Shown here: positions 48,490 through 56,328 of the stretch, one piece after another | Numbering within the stretch: the first letter of the stretch is position 1 | How the letters are laid out: each line of letters begins with the position of its first letter | From: Sphingobium fuliginis | GTDB taxonomy: Bacteria > Pseudomonadota > Alphaproteobacteria > Sphingomonadales > Sphingomonadaceae | DNA: 64,000 nucleotides | Direction: 5' to 3' | NCBI RefSeq assembly: GCF_004152845.1 | Contig: NZ_SEON01000001.1 | Span: 806,001-870,000, forward strand | Made by a program: the position numbers and the translations under genes | Notes under the pieces: generated by a model | Told to the model about the DNA's origin: nothing | The model's database searches: none | Seen by the model: the letters and a program-made list of their open reading frames with translations, nothing else

Positions 48490-49014
48490 ATGACCGGCAA
48501 ACGCCCTCCTGCCCCGCTCGATGAAGAGGCCATGCGCGAACTTGCGCTGCGCTATGTGGCGCGCTTCGCCACCAGCCGGGCCAAATTGCTCGCCTATCTG
48601 GGCCGCAAGATCAAGGAACGCGGCTGGGGCGGCGAAGACCCCGCCGATCCGCAGGCGCTGGTCGATCGGCTGAGCGAATTGCGCTATGTCGACGATGCCG
48701 GCTATGCCGTGATGAAAAGCGGCGCGCTCAGCCGCCGCGGTTATGGCGCCCGCCGGGTCGCGGAAACCCTGCGCGCCGATGGCATAGCGGAAGCCGACCG
48801 GGTGGAAGCCCACGCCCAGACCCAAAGGGAAAGCTGGTCCGCCGCCGACCGCTTCGCCCGGCGCAAGCGGATCGGCCCCTATGCCCAGGAACGACCGGAC
48901 CTAAAGCAGCGGGAAAAATGGATTGCCGCCTTCCTGCGCGCCGGCCATGATTACGCCACCGTCCGCCGCTGGACCGACGCCGCGCCGGGGGAAGTGCCGG
49001 AAGCGGATGAGTAA
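48490..49014 (+). CDS. recX: Regulatory protein RecX
   Basis: RecX inhibits RecA filament extension. The 174 residues show the three-helix repeats of the family: ALRYVARFATSRAKLLAYLG, RLSELRYVDDAGYAVMKSGA, RRGYGARRVAETLRADGIAE and QREKWIAAFLRAGHDYATVR. Here it is separated from recA by 34 kb, whereas in many bacteria the two are neighbours. It diverges from the acyl-AMP ligase gene; a DUF192 gene follows. Confidence 0.85.
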   Translation: MTGKRPPAPLDEEAMRELALRYVARFATSRAKLLAYLGRKIKERGWGGEDPADPQALVDRLSELRYVDDAGYAVMKSGALSRRGYGARRVAETLRADGIAEADRVEAHAQTQRESWSAADRFARRKRIGPYAQERPDLKQREKWIAAFLRAGHDYATVRRWTDAAPGEVPEADE

Positions 49015-49063
49015 CCGCTCAGCACCCTGTTTGTTAACCGCCAGGCTGTGATACCTCACCCCC

Positions 49064-49582
49064 ATGAAGCCCTTTCTCCTCCTTCTGCTTGCAATTCTCC
49101 CGGCCGCCTGCTCCCCATCCGCCCCCAAAGCAGAAAACACCGCCGCGCCCACCGCCACCGGGCAAACCACCCTCCTCCCCCTCACCATCCACACCGCCAA
49201 AACCGCTCACCGCTTCACCGTCGAACTCGCCCTTACCGAACAGCAGCAGGAACAGGGCCTGATGTTCCGCAAGTCGCTCGCCCCCGATTCCGGGATGCTC
49301 TTCCCCATGTCACCGCCCCGCACGGCCAGCTTCTGGATGAAGAACACGCTGATCCCGCTCGACATGCTGTTCATCCACACCGACGGCAGCATCGCCTTCC
49401 TGAAGGCCAACGCCGCCCCTTATTCCCGCGAGCCGGTCTCCGCCGGCATCCCGGTCGCCGCCGTCCTCGAACTGCGCGGCGGCAGGGCGGCGGAGCTGGG
49501 CATCAGGGAAGGCGACCGCGTCACCTGGGGCGATTGCGACCGGCCGTCCTCGTCAAACCCCCTCAATTTCTGCCCCCGCTGA
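49064..49582 (+). CDS. DUF192 lipoprotein
   Basis: A 172-residue exported protein with lipobox ILPAAC. The DUF192 fold shows FTVELALTEQQQEQGLMFRK, SGMLFPMSPPRTASFWMKNT, LIPLDMLFIHTDGSIAFLKA and the end motif ELRGGRAAELGIREGDRV. Function is unknown. It begins a rightward run (DUF192, NDUFA12, DUF2155) that ends in the antisense overlap with aat. Confidence 0.92.
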   Translation: MKPFLLLLLAILPAACSPSAPKAENTAAPTATGQTTLLPLTIHTAKTAHRFTVELALTEQQQEQGLMFRKSLAPDSGMLFPMSPPRTASFWMKNTLIPLDMLFIHTDGSIAFLKANAAPYSREPVSAGIPVAAVLELRGGRAAELGIREGDRVTWGDCDRPSSSNPLNFCPR

Positions 49583-49631
49583 CCAGAACCGCCTTGCCAA
49601 GCGCCAGCCGCAACGGCTAAGCGCTTCGCCC

Positions 49632-50030
49632 ATGGGAATCCTTGGCAAGATCTTCACCTGGTGGGATGGCGCGACCATCGGCACCTCGCTCTACACCTCC
49701 CGCAAGGGCACGAAGGTGGGTGAGGACCATCAGGGCAATGTCTATTATGAAGGCGGCACCGACCCCAATGGACTGACCCGGCGCTGGGTCATCTATAATG
49801 GCGCGAACGACGCCAGCCGCGTGCCCGCCGAATGGCATGGCTGGCTGCATCATTCGATCGAGGGCGCGCCGGAGAGTTTCCTGCCGCCCCCGCGCATCTG
49901 GGAAAGGGACTTCACCCCCAACGCCACCGGCACGGCCCAGGCCTACCGCCCCACCGGCGCGCTGGAAAAGGGCGGCCTGCGCCAGAAGGCGACCGGCGAT
50001 TATGAGGCGTGGAGCCCCGACGCATCATGA
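49632..50030 (+). CDS. NDUFA12-type accessory subunit of NADH:ubiquinone oxidoreductase
   Basis: A 132-residue homologue of the mitochondrial B17.2 subunit, present in Alphaproteobacteria as an accessory part of complex I. The signatures are FTWWDGATIGTSLYTSRKGT, GNVYYEGGTDPNGLTRRWVI, and PAEWHGWLHHSIEGAPE followed by a proline-rich tail. Its stop overlaps the DUF2155 start (ATGATG/TGA) by four bases, so the pair is translationally coupled. Confidence 0.95.
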   Translation: MGILGKIFTWWDGATIGTSLYTSRKGTKVGEDHQGNVYYEGGTDPNGLTRRWVIYNGANDASRVPAEWHGWLHHSIEGAPESFLPPPRIWERDFTPNATGTAQAYRPTGALEKGGLRQKATGDYEAWSPDAS

Positions 50031-50683
50031 TGCGGCGCCCGGCGGGACGTTTCCTGCCGATTCTCGGCTGCACCCTGGTACTGGCCGGTTGCGGCGGCGA
50101 CGATCTGCCGACGCAGAACCAGGGCGGTCCTGTCCGCATCGAGGGGCAGAAGATCCGCAATGGCGACGAGTCTCCCCTCACCGGCACGCCGATGAACGAG
50201 CGGGTGGCGGTGATCGGCCTGCTCAACAAGCGCAACGGCATCACCACCGACCTGACGATGAAGCCGGGCGAAGCGCTGCGCGTGGGCGATGCCATTGTTC
50301 GGCTGCAGGCCTGCGAAACCACGGCGCCCTGGGAAAATGTGCAGGAAACCGGCGCCTTCGTTCAGCTCGACGTGCGCAGCACCGCCGACAATAAATGGCG
50401 CCGCAACTTTTCCGGCTGGCTGTTCCGGGAACGGCCCGACCGCAATGTCGTGCAGCACCCGGTCTACGACGTCTGGGTCAGGAGCTGCACGATGTCATGG
50501 CCGGAAACCGGTCCCGATACGGTGAAGCTGGGCGACAAGGGCGAAGTGTCGGACGGCGCGCGGGCCAAGGCGTCCCCGGCAAGCGGCGAAAATGCCAGCT
50601 CCGCCCAGACGCCGGAACCGGCCGCCAGCACGCCCCGCCCCGCCCCCAGCGCCACGCCGTCCAACGCGCCCGCCAATGATTGA
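50027..50683 (+). CDS. DUF2155 domain lipoprotein
   Basis: A 218-residue exported protein with a lipobox-like LVLAGC. The DUF2155 core is VAVIGLLNKRNGITTDLTMK, GDAIVRLQACETTAPWENV, GAFVQLDVRSTADNKWRRNF, SGWLFRERPDRNVV and PVYDVWVRSCTMSWP. The C-terminal tail after it is low-complexity (proline/alanine). The family has no known biochemical role. The last 220 bases lie antisense to aat. The conserved VYDVWVRSC codons face the Aat C-terminus. Confidence 0.9.
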   Translation: MMRRPAGRFLPILGCTLVLAGCGGDDLPTQNQGGPVRIEGQKIRNGDESPLTGTPMNERVAVIGLLNKRNGITTDLTMKPGEALRVGDAIVRLQACETTAPWENVQETGAFVQLDVRSTADNKWRRNFSGWLFRERPDRNVVQHPVYDVWVRSCTMSWPETGPDTVKLGDKGEVSDGARAKASPASGENASSAQTPEPAASTPRPAPSATPSNAPAND

Positions 50684-51228
50684 AGATAGTCGCGCTGGCT
50701 GATTTCGATCGCACCCAATGACCGCAGATGATCGGTCATGAACTGGCAGTCGAGCAGGGTGAAACCGCCGAAACGCATGCGGGCGGTCAGCCAGGCCAGC
50801 GCCACCTTCGACGCATCGGCGCGCCGCGACACCATGCTTTCCCCGAAAAAGGCCCGCCCCAGCGCCACGCCATAAAGGCCGCCGACCAGTTCCTCCCCCT
50901 CCCACACCTCAACAGAGTGGGCGAAACCTATTTCATGCAGATGGCGATAGGCACGCTCGATCGGATGGTTGATCCAGGTGGACGGGCGGTCCGGCGCGGC
51001 TTCTGCGCAGAGCCGGACGATGCCTGTGAAATCCCGATTGGCGGTGACCCGAAACCGCTCCCGCCGGATCGTCTTGGCCAGCGAATGGGAGATGTGGAAA
51101 CCGTCGAGCGGCATGATCGCCCGTCGCTTCGGCTCGATCCAGTACACCTCCTCCGCCTCGCGATCGTCGGACATGGGAAACACGCCGATCGCGTAAGCCT
51201 GCAACAGCACCAGCGGGTCAATCGTCAT
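50464..51228 (-). CDS. aat: Leucyl/phenylalanyl-tRNA-protein transferase
   Basis: Aat adds Leu or Phe to N-terminal Arg/Lys of proteins and feeds the N-degron pathway with ClpS/ClpAP. The 254 residues (start at 51228, MTIDPLVLLQAYAIGVFPMS) contain the family core EEVYWIEPKRRAIMPLDGFH, SVEVWEGEELVGGLYGVALG and FFGESMVSRRADASKVALAW, and end FTVSGPVSGHDIVQLLTQTS. The ending is the usual one for the alphaproteobacterial branch, which is longer than E. coli Aat. The last 220 bases overlap DUF2155 on the other strand. Confidence 0.95.
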   Translation of the reverse strand: MTIDPLVLLQAYAIGVFPMSDDREAEEVYWIEPKRRAIMPLDGFHISHSLAKTIRRERFRVTANRDFTGIVRLCAEAAPDRPSTWINHPIERAYRHLHEIGFAHSVEVWEGEELVGGLYGVALGRAFFGESMVSRRADASKVALAWLTARMRFGGFTLLDCQFMTDHLRSLGAIEISQRDYLQSLAGALDGVALGAGRGVLAAGSGVWAELAFSPLAGDALARAPSDTSPLSPSFTVSGPVSGHDIVQLLTQTS

Positions 51229-51344
51229 CAAAGAAAGACTTAACGCGAGACAGGGCAGCGCGCCAGTGCGACTTTCATTCCTTGGACCGCCTTGCAAAAC
51301 GGGAGGCCCCATCCGCGGTCGATGGAGCATCAACATGAGCGGCC

Positions 51345-52379
51345 TTAAGGCTGGGGCAGAAGCAGGCTGGAATCGCCATAGCTGTAGAAACGATAGCCGC
51401 GATCAATGGCGTGCCGATAGACCGACAGCATTTTCTCCGTACCCATCAAGGCGCTTACCAGCATGAACAGGGTCGATTTGGGCAGGTGGAAATTGGTCAT
51501 CAACCCGTCGACTGCGCGGAAACGATAGCCCGGCGTGATGAATATCCGCGTCTCGTCCGCGAAAGGACGGATGATGCCGTCCTCCCCCGTCGCGCTTTCC
51601 AGCAGGCGCAGGCTGGTGGTACCGACCGCGATCAGCCGGCCGCCGGCCGCCCGTGCGGCGTTGAGGCGGTCCGCCGTCGCCTGGTCGATCCGCCCCCATT
51701 CGGCATGCATCCGGTGATCGTCCGTATCGTCAGCCTTTACCGGCAGGAAGGTGCCGGCGCCGACATGCAGCGTCAGCGTTTCGGTCCGGACGCCGGCTTT
51801 TTCGACCGCTGCCATCAATTCGGGCGTGAAGTGCAACGCCGCCGTGGGGGCGGCGACCGCGCCATCCTCCCGCGCGAACATGGTCTGGTAATCGCTGCGG
51901 TCGCGCTCGTCGGTCGGGCGCTTGCTGGCGATATAGGGGGGCAGCGGCATCCGGCCCGCCCGTTCCAGCAACAGCTCGACCGGCTCCTCACCCTCGAAGC
52001 GGAGCGTGACGCCACCGTCCTCGTCGCGCGGGCCGGCCACAGCGGTGACGCCATTGCCGAAGTCGATCCAGTCGCCATCGCGCACCCGCTTGGCGTTGCG
52101 GAGGAAGGCCTGCCATTGGCGCAGACCCAGCCGCTTGTGGAGCGTGGCGCCGACCCTGGCCTGGCCGCGCATCCCCTCCAATTGGGCGGGAATGACCCTG
52201 GTGTCGTTGAAAACCAGCACGTCGCCGGCGCGCAGCAGGTCGGGCAGATCGCGCACGATGCGGTCCTGGAAGGGCGCGTCGCCGGGCACCAGCAGCAGCC
52301 GGGCCGCGTCGCGCGGGGAAGCAGGGCGAAGCGCGATGCTTTCAGGCGGGAGGTCGAAATCGAACAGATCTACGCGCAT
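51345..52379 (-). CDS. queA: S-adenosylmethionine:tRNA ribosyltransferase-isomerase
   Basis: QueA transfers and isomerises the ribose of SAM to make epoxyqueuosine in tRNA. The 344 residues begin [20 protein letters not shown]. Signatures are [55 protein letters not shown] and [19 protein letters not shown]. An ATG at 52379 is chosen because the enzyme always starts near the conserved VDLFDFDLP. It is followed by aat on the same strand. Confidence 0.97.
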   Translation of the reverse strand: MRVDLFDFDLPPESIALRPASPRDAARLLLVPGDAPFQDRIVRDLPDLLRAGDVLVFNDTRVIPAQLEGMRGQARVGATLHKRLGLRQWQAFLRNAKRVRDGDWIDFGNGVTAVAGPRDEDGGVTLRFEGEEPVELLLERAGRMPLPPYIASKRPTDERDRSDYQTMFAREDGAVAAPTAALHFTPELMAAVEKAGVRTETLTLHVGAGTFLPVKADDTDDHRMHAEWGRIDQATADRLNAARAAGGRLIAVGTTSLRLLESATGEDGIIRPFADETRIFITPGYRFRAVDGLMTNFHLPKSTLFMLVSALMGTEKMLSVYRHAIDRGYRFYSYGDSSLLLPQP

Positions 52380-52408
52380 GGTCGAATGCTCTAGAACAGC
52401 ATATCCAA

Positions 52409-52473
52409 TGCTCCTGCGAAGGCAGAAGCCCAGTTCAGGCGGCGGGACTGGGCTCCTGCCTTCGCAGGAGCAC
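52409..52473. repeat. Paired inverted REP-like hairpins between queA and ppi
   Basis: Two facing copies of the dispersed repeat, GCTCCTGCGAAGGCAGAAGCCCAGT (52410-52434) and its inverse ACTGGGCTCCTGCCTTCGC then AGGAGC (52447-52472), are separated by 12 bases. Together they form a long two-arm structure between two same-strand genes. This is the layout of bacterial interspersed mosaic elements and may mark the transcript end of ppi. Confidence 0.85.
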
Positions 52474-52490
52474 GCATTCACCCGGCCTGA

Positions 52491-53267
52491 CTATTTCTTC
52501 TTCGGCGCGGCCGGCTTCCTTGCGGGCGCGGGCTTCTTCGCCAGCGGCGCGACGATCGAGGGCGTGGGCGGAGCAGGCGGCGTCGGCAGTGCCGTCACCG
52601 GCGGCCTGCCGTCGCTTTCGATCGAGGCCTGGAGGATGATGGTCGGATCGGCGGGCGGTTCGCCCTGATGGATGGCATCGACATATTGCATGCCCTCGAT
52701 CACGCGGCCGAACACCGTATATTTCTTGTCGAGCTGCATGCGCGGCAGGAAGACGATGAAGAACTGGCTGTTCGCGCTGTCCTCGCTCTGGGCGCGGGCC
52801 ATGGAGACGGTGCCGCGCAGGTGCGGCATCGGATTGAATTCGGCCTTCAGGTCCGGCAGCGTCGACCCCCCGGTCCCGTCCCCCTTGGGGTCGCCGCCCT
52901 GCGCCATGAAGCCGGGAATGACGCGGTGGAATTTGAGCCCGTTGTAGAAGCCCTGGCGCGTCAGCTCCTTGATCCGCTCGACATGGCCAGGCGCGATGTC
53001 GGGACGCAACTGGATGCGCACGCGGCCGCCGCTCGACAGGTCCAGATCCCAGACATTTTGGGGATCGACAGGCACCGTGGCCGGCGGCAGCTTGGAAGCG
53101 GGATCGAGGCCGAGCTGCTTGGCGGCCTGCTCCGCGCGCACGGCCGCCTCCTCCTTCTTCATCTCCTCGGCATTGCGCCCACCGCCGCCCTGGGCCAGGG
53201 CCGCGCTGCTCGATGCATAGAGAGCGAAACCGATCGCCACGGTCTTGAGCGCCGACGTGAACCGCAT
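52491..53267 (-). CDS. Peptidyl-prolyl cis-trans isomerase, cyclophilin type, exported
   Basis: A 258-residue cyclophilin with an N-terminal signal peptide (MRFTSALKTVAIGFALYASS, cleaved near ALAQ). Family motifs are GFYNGLKFHRVIPGFMAQGG, MARAQSEDSANSQFFIVFLP and KYTVFGRVIEGMQYVDAIHQ. The C-terminal 50 residues are proline/alanine/lysine-rich. GAGGAAA lies about 9 nt before this ATG. It catalyses proline isomerisation in the periplasm. queA lies downstream, behind a REP pair. Confidence 0.95.
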   Translation of the reverse strand: MRFTSALKTVAIGFALYASSSAALAQGGGGRNAEEMKKEEAAVRAEQAAKQLGLDPASKLPPATVPVDPQNVWDLDLSSGGRVRIQLRPDIAPGHVERIKELTRQGFYNGLKFHRVIPGFMAQGGDPKGDGTGGSTLPDLKAEFNPMPHLRGTVSMARAQSEDSANSQFFIVFLPRMQLDKKYTVFGRVIEGMQYVDAIHQGEPPADPTIILQASIESDGRPPVTALPTPPAPPTPSIVAPLAKKPAPARKPAAPKKK

Positions 53268-53343
53268 GAATGAAGCTTTCCTCAAATTTTGCCCAGGTGC
53301 GAACTTGCCCTGATAGCGCCCTCTTCGCGATTGGCAACTGAAC

Positions 53344-53363
53344 GAAGGCTGAGTGGAGCCTTC
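53344..53363. terminator. Hairpin between coaD and ppi
   Basis: GAAGGCT-N6-AGCCTTC forms a 7-bp stem across the end of coaD (its stop codon begins inside the right arm). No T-run follows, so it may be a weak terminator only. Confidence 0.45.
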
Positions 53364-53874
53364 AGCCCTGCCCTTTCAGGCCGATGGCGGCGACCCGCGC
53401 CTCCACTTCCTCGCGCACGGCGGGGCTGACGAATTTGTGGATCGGCCCGCCATAGAGCGCGATTTCCTTGACCAGACGGGAAGCGATCGGCTGCAACGAC
53501 ACGTCCGCCATCAGGAAAACGGTTTCGACCCGGCCGTTGATCTGCTGGTTCATCCCCGCCATCTGATATTCATATTCGAAGTCAGCGACGGCGCGCAGGC
53601 CCCGGATGATGACGCTCGCCCCCTGCGATTCGGCAAAGTCCATCAGCAGCGAGTTGAAGCCCGTGACGACGATTTCCGTGTCGATGCCCGCGCATTCGCG
53701 CCGCACCATATCCAGCCGTTCATCGTCGGAGAACATCGGAGATTTGGAGATGTTGGTGGTGACGCCGATCACCAGCTTATCGACCAGCTTCGCGCCGCGC
53801 CGGATGATGTCCATATGACCCAAGGTGATCGGATCGAATGTCCCGGGATAGACCCCCACCCTCTGCTTGCTCAT
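53362..53874 (-). CDS. coaD: Phosphopantetheine adenylyltransferase
   Basis: CoaD makes dephospho-CoA from 4'-phosphopantetheine and ATP. The 170 residues include the nucleotidyltransferase motif YPGTFDPITLGHMDIIRRGA, the RGLRAVADFEYEYQMAGMNQ segment and the C-terminal SRLVKEIALYGGPIHKFVSP. Length is standard. It lies 4 bases downstream of ispA on the same strand, in an ispA-coaD-ppi run. Confidence 0.96.
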   Translation of the reverse strand: MSKQRVGVYPGTFDPITLGHMDIIRRGAKLVDKLVIGVTTNISKSPMFSDDERLDMVRRECAGIDTEIVVTGFNSLLMDFAESQGASVIIRGLRAVADFEYEYQMAGMNQQINGRVETVFLMADVSLQPIASRLVKEIALYGGPIHKFVSPAVREEVEARVAAIGLKGQG

Positions 53875-53878
53875 GCCC

Positions 53879-54799
53879 CTAACGATCCCTTTCCACGATA
53901 TAGTCGGCAATGGCGCGCAGCAGGTCGGCCTCCGGCCCGAAGCCGTGCAGATGCGCCTTCGCCTGCTCGACCAGCAGGCGGCCCTGTTCCCGCGCCCGCT
54001 CCACCCCCAGCAGGGAGACGAAGGTTTCCTTCCCCGCCGCCGCGTCCTTGCCCAGCGCCTTGCCGGCGAGAACGGCGTCCCCCTCGACGTCAAGCAGGTC
54101 GTCCGCGATCTGGAAGGCAAGGCCGATGTCGCGGGCATAGCCGTGCAGGCGCGTCCGCCCCTCCGGCGGGATGCGGGCCATGATCGCCGCCGCATCGACG
54201 CAGAAGCCGATCAGCGCGCCGGTCTTCAACTGCTGGAGCCGCGTGACAGTGGGCAGGTCGAAGCTGGTCTTCTCCGCCTCCAGGTCCATCATCTGGCCGC
54301 CCGCCATGCCGCTGGTGCCGCTGGCGACGGCCAGCGCCTTCACCAGCTCGACCCGGACGAAAGGATCGGGATGCGTCTCCTCGTCCGCCAGCACTTCGAA
54401 AGCCAGATCGTGCAGGCAATCGCCCGCGAGGATCGCCGACGCCTCGTCAAATGCCTTGTGCACGGTCGGCTTGCCCCGGCGAAGATCGTCGTCGTCCATC
54501 GCCGGAAGATCGTCATGCACCAGCGAATAGACATGGATGCATTCCACCGCGACGCCAACCCGCAGCGCCGAATCCCGCGAGATGTTGAACAGGTCGCTGG
54601 CCGCCTGCACCAGCAGCGGACGCAGCCGCTTGCCTCCGCCCATGGCCGCATGGCGCATCGCTTCGTGCAGGCGCCGGCGCGGGTCGTCGGGAACCGCCAG
54701 CAGCGCGTCGAACAGGCGGTCGATGTCGGCCGCCACCGCCGCAGCGCGGTCGGCCACCAGACCAATCGACCGAGGCGAGGCGGAGTCGGGTCCGCTCAT
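53879..54799 (-). CDS. ispA: Polyprenyl diphosphate synthase (farnesyl/geranylgeranyl type)
   Basis: A 306-residue trans-prenyltransferase. The first aspartate-rich motif is HDDLPAMDDDDLRRGKPTVH (FARM type) and the second is FQIADDLLDVEGD. MGGGKRLRPLLVQAA holds the IPP-binding residues, and LKTGALIGFCVDAAAI follows. It makes the C15 or C20 allylic diphosphate used for quinones, carotenoids and undecaprenyl phosphate. The pairing with xseB directly upstream (27-base gap) is the usual ispA neighbourhood; dxs is not in this window. Confidence 0.93.
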   Translation of the reverse strand: MSGPDSASPRSIGLVADRAAAVAADIDRLFDALLAVPDDPRRRLHEAMRHAAMGGGKRLRPLLVQAASDLFNISRDSALRVGVAVECIHVYSLVHDDLPAMDDDDLRRGKPTVHKAFDEASAILAGDCLHDLAFEVLADEETHPDPFVRVELVKALAVASGTSGMAGGQMMDLEAEKTSFDLPTVTRLQQLKTGALIGFCVDAAAIMARIPPEGRTRLHGYARDIGLAFQIADDLLDVEGDAVLAGKALGKDAAAGKETFVSLLGVERAREQGRLLVEQAKAHLHGFGPEADLLRAIADYIVERDR

Positions 54800-54825
54800 G
54801 GCCGCCTCTCCCGCACGCTGCACGC

Positions 54826-55086
54826 TCAGTCCGAACCGAAGGGCTGAGCGCCGGTCACGGCGCCGCCGGCGTCGATCGTCAGCTTGGCGATGCGCGCTTC
54901 GGCCGCCTGCAGCCGTTCCATGCAGCGTTTCCGCAGTTCCTCGCCCTGCGAATAGAGCGAAATGGATTCGTCGAGCGGCACATCCCCGCTCTCCAGCCGC
55001 CGGACGATCGATTCGAGCGCGCGCAGCGCATCTTCGAACGACATCTGCGACGGATCGCCCTCATGGGTCATGCTGTCTTGCGCCAT
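54826..55086 (-). CDS. xseB: Exodeoxyribonuclease VII small subunit
   Basis: An 86-residue XseB. The family motif is SFEDALRALESIVRRLESGD, followed by VPLDESISLYSQGEELRKRC and the helix MERLQAAEARIAKL. It forms exonuclease VII with XseA (not in this window). ispA follows 27 bases downstream. Confidence 0.94.
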   Translation of the reverse strand: MAQDSMTHEGDPSQMSFEDALRALESIVRRLESGDVPLDESISLYSQGEELRKRCMERLQAAEARIAKLTIDAGGAVTGAQPFGSD

Positions 55087-55253
55087 GTCCCTGCATTGGC
55101 GACCCCCGCCCGCCCGGTCAAGCCCGCATGGGCCCTGGGGGCCGATTCCGGCCGCCATTCACGAAAACGTCATGACGTCGCGCCACTGGCTGGCGGACTC
55201 GTGGCAGTTTTGCGTTGACGCTTGGCGTGGCTAGTGCACATAGAAGGACCGCT

Positions 55254-55634
55254 ATGAAATATCATCTCCCCCTGATCTCCGTGGCGGCGCTTGCGCTGCT
55301 GTCCGCCTGCAACAAGAATGACGAACCCGAAGTGGTGGGCGGCCCCGCCGATCCCATGGCCGAAAAGCTGGCCAATGCCGCTCCCGTCGAACTGCCGCCG
55401 ATGGTGAAGGAAAGCCATCAATATCGTTGCAAGGACAACAGCCTGATCTTCGTCGACTTCATGAGCGACGACAAGACGGTGAACGTGCGCACCGAAAAGG
55501 ACGGCGCCCCCACGAAGCTGACCGCCGCCGAGGCGGGCAAGCCCTTCGAAGGCGGCGGCTTCAAGGTCGAGGGCTCGGGCAAGCAGATCACCGCCACCCT
55601 GCCGGGCAAGAGCGCGCTGAGCTGCAAGGCCTGA
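55254..55634 (+). CDS. MliC-like lysozyme-inhibitor-type lipoprotein
   Basis: A 126-residue exported protein with a lipobox (LALLSAC). The mature part has an MliC/PliC-like pattern: HQYRCKDNSLIFVDFMSDDK, VNVRTEKDGAPTKLTAAEAG and a final ALSCKA cysteine pairing with YRC. MliC proteins inhibit c-type lysozyme at the cell surface. The call rests on pattern only. AGAAGGA lies just before the ATG. A strong terminator follows. Confidence 0.7.
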   Translation: MKYHLPLISVAALALLSACNKNDEPEVVGGPADPMAEKLANAAPVELPPMVKESHQYRCKDNSLIFVDFMSDDKTVNVRTEKDGAPTKLTAAEAGKPFEGGGFKVEGSGKQITATLPGKSALSCKA

Positions 55635-55659
55635 TCCTTTCCGTTTTCCTGCAAGTACG

Positions 55660-55691
55660 GGCCGGCCCTCCCCATGGAGGCCGGCCTTTTT
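55660..55691 (+). terminator. Intrinsic terminator after the MliC-like gene
   Basis: GGCCGGCCCTCC-CCAT-GGAGGCCGGCC is a long GC stem with one bulge and a T5 run (plus strand). It lies about 25 bases beyond the stop. Confidence 0.9.
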
Positions 55692-55794
55692 CTTTGGGTT
55701 TGCGAGAATGTGGCCAATCGACGCCATTCCCCTCCCGCCTGCTGGAGGGGGAATGGCTTGAACCGCCCAATCATGCACGCCCGGACCGACGCGC

Positions 55795-56223
55795 TCAACG
55801 CAATTCCGGCTCTCCCACCTCGACCGGATCGGGGCCGAAGCGGTTGGGCCCCCGCGTGCCGCTCATGATGAAGAAGATCAGCAGGACGATGCTGCCGATG
55901 ATCGGGAAGAAGACGATCAGCAGCCACCAGCCGCTGCGGTCGGTATCGTGCAGGCGGCGGACGGAAACCGCGATATGGGGAATGATCATCGCCAGTGTGA
56001 ACAGCCCCGTCAGCGGACCACCGCGGGTGCTGTAGCCCGCGCCCGCCCACCAGGGGCCGCGCTGGAACCAGTGATCGGTCGTGCTGAGGCCCAATATCCC
56101 CTCGACCATCGCGACGCCGATATAACAGAGCAGCAGGAACAGGACGAACATCCAATATTCGCGCGGCCGCGCCCGGCCGGAGAATTTGGCGTAGCGACGA
56201 AGCGGCAACAGCATCCATTCCAT
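55795..56223 (-). CDS. DUF805 family membrane protein
   Basis: A 142-residue inner-membrane protein with about four hydrophobic segments. The DUF805 motifs are [40 protein letters not shown] and the ending [12 protein letters not shown]. Function unknown. It diverges from purL. The start at 56223 is the usual family start. Confidence 0.88.
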   Translation of the reverse strand: MEWMLLPLRRYAKFSGRARPREYWMFVLFLLLCYIGVAMVEGILGLSTTDHWFQRGPWWAGAGYSTRGGPLTGLFTLAMIIPHIAVSVRRLHDTDRSGWWLLIVFFPIIGSIVLLIFFIMSGTRGPNRFGPDPVEVGEPELR

Positions 56224-56328
56224 GGGCAACTCCCCTTTTTTTCGTCCGGCCGGGAAAGCTATCATGTTTTCGCCCGGGCGCGAGCCTCAGCATTGTCTAT
56301 CGGGCGCTCCCCCGCTAAAGGCGCGCAC

